Below, in pieces: positions 6,343 to 13,238 of a stretch of 14,612 bases of DNA. This DNA is from Candidatus Ratteibacteria bacterium (lineage in GTDB: Bacteria > CAIJMQ01), in assembly GCA_028715665.1 (NCBI GenBank), contig JAQURI010000024.1, positions 1-14,612 on the forward strand, given 5' to 3'. Every line of letters begins with the position of its first letter. The first letter of the stretch is position 1. The notes beneath the pieces are model-generated. The model saw nothing but the letters and a program-made list of their open reading frames with translations, was not told the origin of the DNA and did no database searches. The position numbers and the translations under genes were made by a program.

Positions 6343-6978
6343 TTACGTTGCGGAGTTAATCAAATGTTGCAGTTTTTTAATTCTCTCTTCGGCGCGCGCC
6401 GAATCTTTTATTTTTGGAAATTTTTGTGTTATTTTTTTGAGTTCTTTTATTGCCCCGGGGTAATCTTTGTTTGACAAATAAATGTCAACTTTGCGGTTTA
6501 TGGCAAAAATTATATCGGTGTTTTCCCTGGCGTATTGTTCTATCTTTTCATAGCAGTTGAAAGCAGCCGAGTAATCTTTTAATTTTTCATGGTAGATGTC
6601 TGCAAGTTCACAGTATGCCGTAATATCGAATTTGTCTTTATTTATGAGTCTTTCGTAAACTTTTATTGCCTCTTCAATTTTATTTTGTGCGAGTAAAGCG
6701 CGCGCTCTGGAATAATTTTTGGGTTTGGAAATTCTTTCTCCCGATTGCAAAAGAAATGAAGCGATGGGTGCGCTGATTTGGTCGCCGAAAAGTTCCCAGA
6801 TAATATAACCGATTAAAAGTAGTGGTAAAACAAATAGGGGAACTTTGTATATTGCATCATAACCCGTAGAATTTATTACTACTATTCTTAATTTTAACGC
6901 AATAATAATTAAAACAATAAGGATGACAATTTCCAGAAAAACGAGATATTTAGATTTTTCTTTGCCATCTCTGCTCAT
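6343..6978 (-). CDS. Membrane-anchored TPR-repeat protein
   Basis: The 211 residues begin with a short charged tail, then two hydrophobic segments (about 11-29 and 47-64). These should form a hairpin in the cytoplasmic membrane and leave the rest in the cytoplasm. Residues 88-200 are tetratricopeptide-like helices: a repeat around YSRARALLAQNKIEEAIKVYERL (89-111), one around 120-148 (AYCELADIYHEKLKDYSAAF), and a third at 160-188 (KDYPGAIKELKKI). TPRs bind partner proteins, so an assembly or scaffolding role is likely, but the partner is unknown. The ATG at 6978 starts two bases after the stop of the diguanylate cyclase gene, with no Shine-Dalgarno of its own, so the pair is probably co-translated and may act together. 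The layout resembles the small TPR/LapB-like membrane proteins, but I cannot assign it further. Confidence 0.88.
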   Translation of the reverse strand: MSRDGKEKSKYLVFLEIVILIVLIIIALKLRIVVINSTGYDAIYKVPLFVLPLLLIGYIIWELFGDQISAPIASFLLQSGERISKPKNYSRARALLAQNKIEEAIKVYERLINKDKFDITAYCELADIYHEKLKDYSAAFNCYEKIEQYARENTDIIFAINRKVDIYLSNKDYPGAIKELKKITQKFPKIKDSARAEERIKKLQHLINSAT

Positions 6979-6980
6979 TT

Positions 6981-8342
6981 TTATAGGTTGGGTTTTTCCG
7001 ATTGCATGTCGGTTTGATTTATGTTGTGTTGAGTTTGTTGTTGCTCTTGGAGATTATTTCCCGGCAAAGGTTCTGTCGGCGTCAGTTCAGCTTTTTTCAC
7101 CTGATTTCGTCCCCCCTCTTTTGCGCGATAAAGCGCCTCATCTGCTCTTTTTAATGTGTGAAGAATGCTTTCGCCTTTATTGTTAGTAGCTACTCCTATA
7201 CTGATTGTCAGTGTTTCTTTTTTATTTTTGGCTACGGGAACACTGACTTTCCCTACTGCTTTGTGGACTCTTTCGCAAATAGAGACCGCTTTATAAAGGT
7301 TCGTATGGGGGAAAAATATTGCCAATTCTTCACCGCCGTAGCGACAGGTAATGCCTCTCGGCATTGCGTAACCGCGCACTACTTGGGCAATAGTATGCAA
7401 AACTATGTCTCCAACCTCATGACCATAGGTATCATTAATTCTTTTGAAGTGGTCTATGTCCACCATTGCCACTGAAAATTTGCTGCCCATATTTATATTG
7501 GCATGTCCATGTATTATATTGTTGCAAAATCCTCTTGTATAAATATTTAATACCGGGTCATATGATACCCTGTAGGAAAGTCTTATAAGCCAGTTATAGA
7601 GGATGATTATCGATAGTAAGAGAGGAGTAGATAGCCAAATGATATTTTCAATTGCAGTATTTCTGAATACGTGGCCGAAAGTATAATAAAATGCGAGTCC
7701 CGAAATTCCTCCGCCCAGACCGTAATCGTTTCTTGAGAAGAACCAGCTCGTTATGATAAGTATGGCGCATAATGGGAAAATCCATACGCCATGTCGTAAC
7801 GTCAAATCAAATATAATAACTCCTTTTTCTAACAATAGCATTACCAACCCCAATTCCGTTGACATTGCTATCGCGCAAATGATTCTGTTGGTTTCTCTGC
7901 GCATGAATCCCGGTACAATACTTATCAACAGTAAATTAATCATTACTAAAAAGTAAAAAGGCGTCATATGTCCAAAGTTCCTGAAGTAAGGGGCATTTGC
8001 CAGTCTGAAAGCATAAATAACTCCGCTTATCATAAAAAAATAACCCAAAAATGAAATTTTTAAATTCGGTACATGCGGGAAAGATATTATTGTTATAAAC
8101 AACATTATTATTAAACCAAATATATAATAGAGGAACATCGGTCCTATCCCCGACAAATAACTTGTTTGAAAAAAAGAAAGTTTTTCCGGTTGGGTGATTT
8201 GGTAGTACCATGGGATAGCCAGTATCAACGGAAACATAAGGAACGGCAATAACCCCCATATCTCGGGATGGAAAGGCGTTTGAGACGTGCGTTTTTTTAT
8301 ATTAAGCAGCCAAAACACAAAAAGCAGAAAAGGTTTCATCAT
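6981..8342 (-). CDS. Multi-pass membrane diguanylate cyclase (GGDEF domain, GGEEL active site)
   Basis: The C-terminal domain makes cyclic di-GMP from two GTP. The first ~255 of 453 residues are hydrophobic, with about eight membrane spans (roughly 29-47, 67-89, 97-115, 127-145, 155-172, 186-203, 209-225 and 235-254), a likely sensor region I do not recognise. The GGDEF domain covers about 260-415: YDPVLNIYTRGF in place of the usual D-x-LTGLxNR, VDIDHFKRINDTYGHEVGD (294-312), the signature CRYGGEELAIFFP (333-345), and RADEALYRAKEGGRNQV (399-415). A polar, Gln/Pro-rich tail follows. The inhibitory I-site RxxD expected five residues before GGEEL is MPRG, so product inhibition at that site is probably lost. 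Two ATGs lie in tandem at 8342 and 8339, without a ribosome-binding site. It is coupled to the TPR gene. Cyclic di-GMP often controls type IV pili, and pilus motor genes lie on the opposite arm. Confidence 0.95.
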   Translation of the reverse strand: MMKPFLLFVFWLLNIKKRTSQTPFHPEIWGLLPFLMFPLILAIPWYYQITQPEKLSFFQTSYLSGIGPMFLYYIFGLIIMLFITIISFPHVPNLKISFLGYFFMISGVIYAFRLANAPYFRNFGHMTPFYFLVMINLLLISIVPGFMRRETNRIICAIAMSTELGLVMLLLEKGVIIFDLTLRHGVWIFPLCAILIITSWFFSRNDYGLGGGISGLAFYYTFGHVFRNTAIENIIWLSTPLLLSIIILYNWLIRLSYRVSYDPVLNIYTRGFCNNIIHGHANINMGSKFSVAMVDIDHFKRINDTYGHEVGDIVLHTIAQVVRGYAMPRGITCRYGGEELAIFFPHTNLYKAVSICERVHKAVGKVSVPVAKNKKETLTISIGVATNNKGESILHTLKRADEALYRAKEGGRNQVKKAELTPTEPLPGNNLQEQQQTQHNINQTDMQSEKPNL

Positions 8343-8451
8343 TTATATTATATACTATAATCCGTATATTAATAGTCGGTAATTATATAATCAGCATGAT
8401 AGACAATCTTGCGATAGGAATGCTAAAATACCCTTAAAATAATTAGAAAAA
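8343..8451. promoter_or_regulatory. Divergent intergenic region with candidate promoters
   Basis: This AT-rich spacer must start transcription in both directions. For the minus strand, TTACCG (8382-8377), 17 bases and TATAGT (8359-8354) would place the start only about five bases before the cyclase ATG, giving a nearly leaderless message. For the plus strand, TAGACA (8400-8405), 18 bases and TAAAAT (8424-8429) would give a leader of roughly 15-20 bases for the thymidylate synthase-like gene. Both matches are moderate in an AT-rich region and could be chance. Neither gene has a clear Shine-Dalgarno sequence. Confidence 0.35.
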
Positions 8452-9345
8452 ATGAAATTACCTGTAATTGTGATAGAAGGCAAGTGTATTGCGGAGGTCT
8501 GGGAAAAAAGCCTTGTGGCTTTGTGGGAAAAAGGCGCAGAAAATAAAACCGAATATGATAAAAAATCGGACCCGCCGAGCAAAGACGCAACAATGGTCAT
8601 GGCTATAAGCGAGCCTTTTTCCGAGCCGCGTATTCATCTCGCATTTCCCGGCGGAATGGAAGATTTGGAAAAATACAGACAGGAAATAGTTTTTGGTGTC
8701 CATGACCATTGGATAAATCCGGAAGAGGGCAAATGGACATATACTTATCATGACAGACTTTTTAATTATCATTTGCCGGAAAATCCGAATCTTCACCCCC
8801 ACACCAAAAACTTTGGTGTGGGGGTCAATCAGGTCAAAAAATTGATAGAAAAACTTTCTGCCACGCATTATTCAAGGAGAGCCCAAGCAATTACCTGGAT
8901 ACCTTTTTGCGATGCCGATGCCGATGACCCCCCGTGTCTTCAAAGAATATGGTGCAGAATTTTTGAGGAAAACGGCAAACTTTATTTGGCGATGAATACG
9001 CATTGGCGTTCAAGAGACGCTTACAGGGCGGCATTTATGAATCTTTTTGGCATTACCGAACTCCAAAGATACATTGCCGAGGAAATATCGAAAAAAATCG
9101 AAAGAAAAGTGGAGGTCGGCAGATATGTTGACATTTCCGATTCTTATCATATTTATGGGGAAAGCTTCGGCGATTTTAAGAATAGATTCTTGAATCTGTT
9201 AAGCAAAAGAGAGTTTTATAATTCGGAAATTTCCAAGAGCAGAACTATGAGAAGCGACGATGCGGCGGCGACTGAAGGCTTTGAGTACGGAAGACAACTG
9301 TTGGAGATGGAGAGACAAACGGGCAAAAAAGGAGCAACTTCTTAA
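8452..9345 (+). CDS. Thymidylate synthase-superfamily protein (ThyA fold)
   Basis: Probably makes dTMP from dUMP with a folate methyl donor, or is a related pyrimidine-nucleotide C5-modifying enzyme. In the 297 residues the ThyA motifs appear in order: YSRRAQAITWIP (140-151) for the phosphate-binding Arg region, DPPCLQ (159-164) with the expected catalytic Cys162, RSRDAYRAAFMN (186-197) matching the QRSxDxxLGxPxN block, and VDISDSYHIYG (226-236) matching the DxHxY block. Asn197 aligns with the Asn that selects dUMP; dCMP hydroxymethylases have Asp there, so uracil specificity is favoured. The sequence is divergent from E. coli ThyA and looks like the alternative bacterial/archaeal-type branch; the usual folate-binding C-terminus is not recognisable. 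Residues 115-125 are encoded by a perfect palindrome and may be a family insertion. kdsB follows after 13 bases. ATG at 8452 has no clear ribosome-binding site. Confidence 0.82.
   Translation: MKLPVIVIEGKCIAEVWEKSLVALWEKGAENKTEYDKKSDPPSKDATMVMAISEPFSEPRIHLAFPGGMEDLEKYRQEIVFGVHDHWINPEEGKWTYTYHDRLFNYHLPENPNLHPHTKNFGVGVNQVKKLIEKLSATHYSRRAQAITWIPFCDADADDPPCLQRIWCRIFEENGKLYLAMNTHWRSRDAYRAAFMNLFGITELQRYIAEEISKKIERKVEVGRYVDISDSYHIYGESFGDFKNRFLNLLSKREFYNSEISKSRTMRSDDAAATEGFEYGRQLLEMERQTGKKGATS
8795..8825. repeat. Perfect 14-bp-arm palindrome inside the thymidylate synthase-like gene
   Basis: ACCCCCACACCAAA (8795-8808) and TTTGGTGTGGGGGT (8812-8825) are exact reverse complements around AAC. The palindrome is translated in frame as HPHTKNFGVGV (residues 115-125), between YHLPENPNL and the helix NQVKKLIEKL. 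Its GC-rich arms stand out from the surrounding coding sequence. It could be a small inserted palindromic element or a hairpin with a role in the mRNA. I saw no second copy in this window. Confidence 0.9.
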
Positions 9346-9358
9346 ACTAAAGATTCAA

Positions 9359-10114
9359 ATGGAAAAAGTTTTTTGTATTATTCCGGCAAGATATGGTTCA
9401 ACCAGAACACACGGCAAACTCTTACGTAAAATTTTGGATAAACCTTTGATTGAATGGGTCTGGCTAAACGTCTCAAGAATGGTTTTTTTCGATAGAGTTT
9501 TTATTGCTACGGACAGCGAAGAGATAGAAAAAGCCGCTAAAGGCTTTGGCGGAAAAGTCATCAAAACTTCTTCTTCGCACAAATGCGGGACCGATAGAGT
9601 AGCCGAAGCTGCTAAGATTTTAAATATTGAGAAAGAAAGTATAATTGTCAATATCCAGGCTGACGAGCCTTTGATTTCTTCTTTAGCTATAGAAAATCTT
9701 ATATCATGCTTGCATAAATCAAAAGAAATTGACATAGCGACTTTAGCACACGAATCTTCGGATATAAAAAACTTTGAAAATACAAATATAGTAAAAGTAG
9801 TAGTTGATGAGGATAATTTTGCGCTTTATTTTTCCCGTTCGCCCATACCTAATTATAGAGACGGCATAACGGGTGATTTTAATTTCTTGAAACATTTCGG
9901 GGTATATTCTTATAGAATGGATTTCCTGCAAAAAATAGCGGGATTGCCTGTTTCGTCGTTGGAAGAGAAAGAAAAATTGGAACAGTTGAGGGTTTTGGAA
10001 AACGGATATAAAATCAAAGTTATTATCAGCGAGTCTGACGCGGAAAGCGTAAACACGGAAGGAGATTTTAAAACGGTTGAGAAGTTATTGGGGCGCAGAC
10101 TTGAAAATAGTTAA
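9359..10114 (+). CDS. kdsB: 3-deoxy-manno-octulosonate cytidylyltransferase (CMP-Kdo synthetase)
   Basis: Activates Kdo with CTP to CMP-Kdo, the donor for the inner core of lipopolysaccharide; a cytoplasmic enzyme. An upstream frame is open from 9260, but I chose the ATG at 9359: it puts the conserved start MEKVFCIIPARYGSTR at the N-terminus, gives 251 residues (family about 245-255) and avoids a 99-base overlap with the preceding gene. Motifs are IPARYGSTRTHGK (8-20), IATDSEEI (49-56), CGTDRVAEA (76-84), IVNIQADEPLI (96-106), FSRSPIPNYRD (158-168), KHFGVYSYR (178-186) and EKLEQLRVLENGY (205-217). In the nucleotide loop the common LPGKPL is THGKLL, and GDEP is ADEP, mild departures that leave the Lys and the acidic Mg-binding residue in place. 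The 13-base gap from the upstream gene implies one transcript. It shows that the host makes Kdo and hence an outer membrane. Confidence 0.94.
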   Translation: MEKVFCIIPARYGSTRTHGKLLRKILDKPLIEWVWLNVSRMVFFDRVFIATDSEEIEKAAKGFGGKVIKTSSSHKCGTDRVAEAAKILNIEKESIIVNIQADEPLISSLAIENLISCLHKSKEIDIATLAHESSDIKNFENTNIVKVVVDEDNFALYFSRSPIPNYRDGITGDFNFLKHFGVYSYRMDFLQKIAGLPVSSLEEKEKLEQLRVLENGYKIKVIISESDAESVNTEGDFKTVEKLLGRRLENS

Positions 10115-10126
10115 CCCTGAGTGGTT

Positions 10127-10277
10127 CGGGGTTGACCCCGTTAGAGTTCGGTCGCCCACAACTAAAGTAATGGCGGGCGACCGTCAGAAGTGCCAATTGC
10201 TAACATGCTTTTTATAGTAAACGGCATCCTTGTTAAAAGTAAATATAGGAGCACTTCTTAACTCTAACGGGGTTGAC
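10127..10277. mobile_element. Structured element with terminal inverted repeats between kdsB and pilB (MITE-like or ncRNA)
   Basis: The 151 bp have no open frame of note but strong symmetry. Terminal inverted repeats lie at 10131-10148 and 10260-10277 (16 of 18 match; the inner 14, ACCCCGTTAGAGTT, are perfect). The decamer CGGGGTTGAC occurs as a direct repeat at 10127-10136 and 10268-10277. Inside, CGGTCGCCC (10149-10157) pairs perfectly with GGGCGACCG (10175-10183), and AGAAGTGC (10186-10193) with GCACTTCT (10251-10258), directly abutting the outer stem on both sides. Together these would fold as an outer stem carrying a side hairpin and a second arm. This fits a miniature inverted-repeat transposable element or a structured RNA; I do not recognise a known family for either. 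There is no transposase nearby. Confidence 0.7.
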
Positions 10278-10301
10278 TATTGGTTGGATGTTTGATATCT
10301 T
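10273..10301 (+). promoter_or_regulatory. Candidate pilB promoter overlapping the end of the structured element
   Basis: TTGACT (10273-10278) and TATCTT (10296-10301) are separated by 17 bases. The -35 box is the same hexamer, with the same spacing, as in the SRP RNA promoter; the -10 matches consensus at four of six positions. Five bases of the -35 belong to the right terminal repeat of the element. A start near 10308 would leave a leader of about 39 bases before the pilB ATG. Confidence 0.5.
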
Positions 10302-10346
10302 TTTATTTCAATTGTTCAATTTTGGGCAAATAGAACATTAATAACA

Positions 10347-12065
10347 ATGGGCAAAAGAGAACAACAAGTATTCAGAGATACACTAGTGAATATGGGGCTG
10401 GTAAATGAAAAACAGCTTGAGATTGCCTTAAAAGAACAACAAGAGACAGGCGATAGATTAGGAGATATTTTAGTAAGGCTCGAGTTTATCAGCAGAGAAG
10501 CGCTTACCAAAGCATTAGCTTCGCATTTTGGTTTGGTTCCCATTAATCTGAAGGAATATAGCCCCCCTAAGAAAGTCATCAATCTCGTATCGGCAACAGT
10601 AGCAAGAAGATATAAACTTTTACCTCTAAAATTAGAAGACGATGTGTTGACAGTTGCTTTGGCTGACCCTTTGGATTTCTTGTCGCTTGATAATCTCGAA
10701 AAGACAATAGGGCGCAAAATCAATCCTTTGCTGGCAAAAGAACAAGATATGGAGGCTAAGCTTACCCAGCACTATGGTGTTGCGGAAGAAACCTTGAGTA
10801 CGTTGGTGACCGAAATAAGCGAATCGAACTTGTCGATTGCGGGATTGGAAAGCGTGGAAGAGGATGAGAATCCCGAAGATGCCCCGATAATAAAGTTTGT
10901 CAGCATGCTTATTTTTGAAGCATTCAAAATGAGAGCTTCCGATATCCATGTCGAACCTCTTATCAATAGACTTCGCATAAGGTATAGAATCGACGGAATA
11001 CTTCAGGAAATGCAAGCCCCTCCCAAAAAAATACAAGCTTCTGTCCTTTCGAGAATTAAACTTTTGGCGGGCATGAAAATAGAAGAAAAAAGATTGCCTC
11101 AAGACGGCAGAATTCTCGTAACGTTGATGGGCAAAACACTCGATTTGCGTGTGTCGGCTTTACCGGGTATTCACGGTGAATCGGTAGTTATGAGAATTTT
11201 AGATAAATCAAGCCTCCTTTTAGGGCTGGGTGAATTGGGCTTTATAGAAGAAGACCAAAAAAAATGGGCGGAAGTTATAAGAACTACGAACGGAATTATT
11301 CTGGTCACCGGGCCTACGGGTTCTGGTAAAACGACTACTCTTTATGCGGTGCTTAACGAACTCAATACTCCTGATAAAAAAATCATAACTGTGGAAGACC
11401 CGGTGGAATACCAGCTTTCCGGTATAAATCAGGTGCCCGTAAATCCTCAAATCGACCTTACTTTTTCTAACGCTTTAAGAAGTATGCTTAGACAAGCTCC
11501 CGATGTAATTCTTGTCGGAGAAATTCGCGATACAGAAACAGCCGAAATAGCTGTAAGAGCGGCGTTGACCGGACATCTTGTTTTTTCGACTCTTCATACC
11601 AATGATGCTGCAAGTGCGCTCACAAGATTGATAGATATGGGCGTAAAACCATTTTTGGTTTCCTCTTCAGTTCAGGCGATATTGGCTCAGAGATTAGTCA
11701 GAACCGTATGCAAGAAATGCAGTGAGGATTATCAGCCGCCGGAAGATATTCTTAAATTGATAGAGCAGGAAATGGGACCGGAAATATTGAAAACAGCGAC
11801 TTTTAAGAGAGGTAGAGGTTGCGCAGAATGCAATAACACCGGCTATAAAGGCAGGTTAGGAATATTCGAGCTTTTGGTTATGTCCGAAAAAATAAGGGAA
11901 ATAGTTATGGGACAAATCGTTTCTCGCAAAATTAGGGATTTAGCCTGTCAAGAAGGAATGAAACTTTTAAGGGAAGACGGATGGCTTAAGGCTTGCCGGG
12001 GAATTACCACCGTAGAAGAAGTTATATCAACCACTCAAACTGATGTTGTTGATGTCGAGGAATGA
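10347..12065 (+). CDS. pilB: Type IV pilus assembly (extension) ATPase PilB / GspE family
   Basis: A hexameric cytoplasmic ATPase that powers addition of pilin subunits at the inner-membrane platform. The 572 residues hold an N-terminal MshEN/GspE-N domain (about 8-145; repeats such as LGDILVRLEFISREALTKALASHFGL), a second N-terminal domain (ASDIHVEP at 197-204), the P-loop GPTGSGKT (322-329), the Asp box TVEDPVEYQ (348-356), Walker B ILVGEIRD (388-395), the His box HLVFSTLHT (410-418) and a zinc site (C455, C458, C492, C495) typical of PilB/GspE and absent from PilT. MshEN domains bind cyclic di-GMP in some members, which would fit the cyclase in this window, but binding here is not shown. 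ATG at 10347 has no Shine-Dalgarno; TGGGCAAA-type sequence around the start is repeated 25 bases upstream. pilT follows, so a pilus rather than type II secretion role is favoured. Confidence 0.93.
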   Translation: MGKREQQVFRDTLVNMGLVNEKQLEIALKEQQETGDRLGDILVRLEFISREALTKALASHFGLVPINLKEYSPPKKVINLVSATVARRYKLLPLKLEDDVLTVALADPLDFLSLDNLEKTIGRKINPLLAKEQDMEAKLTQHYGVAEETLSTLVTEISESNLSIAGLESVEEDENPEDAPIIKFVSMLIFEAFKMRASDIHVEPLINRLRIRYRIDGILQEMQAPPKKIQASVLSRIKLLAGMKIEEKRLPQDGRILVTLMGKTLDLRVSALPGIHGESVVMRILDKSSLLLGLGELGFIEEDQKKWAEVIRTTNGIILVTGPTGSGKTTTLYAVLNELNTPDKKIITVEDPVEYQLSGINQVPVNPQIDLTFSNALRSMLRQAPDVILVGEIRDTETAEIAVRAALTGHLVFSTLHTNDAASALTRLIDMGVKPFLVSSSVQAILAQRLVRTVCKKCSEDYQPPEDILKLIEQEMGPEILKTATFKRGRGCAECNNTGYKGRLGIFELLVMSEKIREIVMGQIVSRKIRDLACQEGMKLLREDGWLKACRGITTVEEVISTTQTDVVDVEE

Positions 12066-12093
12066 AAAAAGAAGACAGATAAGATACAACCAC

Positions 12094-12142
12094 TATCTGA
12101 TTTCTGATGTCTGACTTCTGTAATCTGACCTCCGGTTTCTGG
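12094..12142. repeat. Degenerate heptamer tandem tract between pilB and pilT
   Basis: Seven consecutive 7-nt units without indels, of the form NNTCTGA: TATCTGA, TTTCTGA, TGTCTGA, CTTCTGT, AATCTGA, CCTCCGG and TTTCTGG. Positions 3-6 are nearly invariant and the other positions vary. The same TCTG-plus-three pattern appears in the tract beside ybaB. It ends about 20 bases before the pilT start and leaves the GGTGAGGAG ribosome-binding site of pilT intact. Confidence 0.8.
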
Positions 12143-12161
12143 GCAAGGTGAGGAGAAAGAA

Positions 12162-13238
12162 ATGGAAATATCAGAATTGCTAAAAATTGTTGTGGACGAA
12201 GATGCTTCGGATTTGCATTTAAAGGTACGCAAGCCCCCTATTTTAAGGATACACGGTTCGCTGCATGAATTGGATTATCCGCCGCTTATTCCCCAAGATA
12301 CCGAACGCTTCATGAAAAGTGTTACAACTCCTCTTCACCAAAAAAGGTTGAAAGAATTGGGTAATACGGACTTTGGTTTCAGTTTTGGAGAATTAGCGAG
12401 GTTTAGAGTGGCGGTGTTTTATGAAAGAGGAACAATCGGATTGTCACTAAGACTTATTCCCTATAAATTGTTGACTTTTGAAGAGATTGGTCTCTCTGAC
12501 AAAATCAAAGAACTTCTATACCGCCCGCGCGGAATAGTTTTAGTAACAGGTCCTACCGGAAGCGGCAAAACAACTACGTTGGCTACAATGATGGATTATA
12601 TTAATGAAAAAATGGATTGTCATATTATTACTATCGAAGACCCAATAGAATATTTTCACGAAAACAAAAAAAGCATAGTTACGCAACGAGAAATAGGTTC
12701 GGATGTAACAAGTTTTAAAGACGGGCTTATAAGAGCGTTGAGGCAAGACCCCGATGTCATACTTGTGGGAGAGATGAGGGATTTGATCACTATGGAAGCG
12801 GCATTGATGGCTGCCGAAACCGGGCATTTGGTTTTTTCTACTCTTCATACGACGGGCGCGGCTCAAAGTATTGACAGGGTTATAGATGCCTTTCCGATTG
12901 CGCAACAAGAACAAGCCCGTATTCAGTTGGCTTCGAATATTGTGGGTGTGATATCGCAGCAATTACTGCCTAAAGCTTCCGGCAAAGGTAGAGTGGCCTG
13001 TTTTGAAACAATGGTTGCTATCCCTGCCATTCAGGCACTTATCCGCGAAAGAAAGACTTACAGAATAACCTCTTTTATTCAGACCGGAGCAAGATATGGA
13101 ATGACGACAATGGACGACAGCCTTTTTAAACTGTATACCCAAAAAATTATTTCCTATGAAGAACTGGTTACCCGTTGTACCGATATTGATTCCATGAAAG
13201 TTAAATTGCAGGAGCTATCTAAAGATGAATCAAGATAA
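12162..13238 (+). CDS. pilT: Type IV pilus twitching/retraction ATPase PilT
   Basis: A hexameric cytoplasmic ATPase that disassembles the pilus and drives twitching and DNA or surface retraction. The 358 residues match the family. ASDLHL (15-20) marks the N-terminal domain. The P-loop GPTGSGKT is at 130-137, the Asp box TIEDPIEY at 157-164, Walker B ILVGEMRD at 200-207 and the His box HLVFSTLHTTGA at 222-233. The retraction signature AIxxLIRE is present as AIQALIRE (289-296), followed by SFIQTGARYGMTTMDDSL (304-321). The zinc cysteines of PilB are missing, as expected for PilT. ATG at 12162 follows GGTGAGGAG at good spacing. The 3' end overlaps the next gene by 14 bases. The 96-base spacer from pilB is mostly the heptamer tract, and the three motor genes probably form one operon. 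Confidence 0.95.
   Translation: MEISELLKIVVDEDASDLHLKVRKPPILRIHGSLHELDYPPLIPQDTERFMKSVTTPLHQKRLKELGNTDFGFSFGELARFRVAVFYERGTIGLSLRLIPYKLLTFEEIGLSDKIKELLYRPRGIVLVTGPTGSGKTTTLATMMDYINEKMDCHIITIEDPIEYFHENKKSIVTQREIGSDVTSFKDGLIRALRQDPDVILVGEMRDLITMEAALMAAETGHLVFSTLHTTGAAQSIDRVIDAFPIAQQEQARIQLASNIVGVISQQLLPKASGKGRVACFETMVAIPAIQALIRERKTYRITSFIQTGARYGMTTMDDSLFKLYTQKIISYEELVTRCTDIDSMKVKLQELSKDESR

Noticed and set aside
8458..8868. Minus-strand frame opposite the thymidylate synthase-like gene
   Set aside because: The plus-strand frame carries the conserved motifs; the antisense frame has none.
9260..9358. Extended N-terminus of kdsB in the open frame upstream of 9359
   Set aside because: It overlaps the thymidylate synthase-like gene, has no family similarity, and the conserved KdsB start falls at the ATG at 9359.
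10127..10277. Cyclic di-GMP riboswitch upstream of pilB
   Set aside because: The conserved GEMM-type sequence blocks are not seen; the dominant feature is terminal symmetry.
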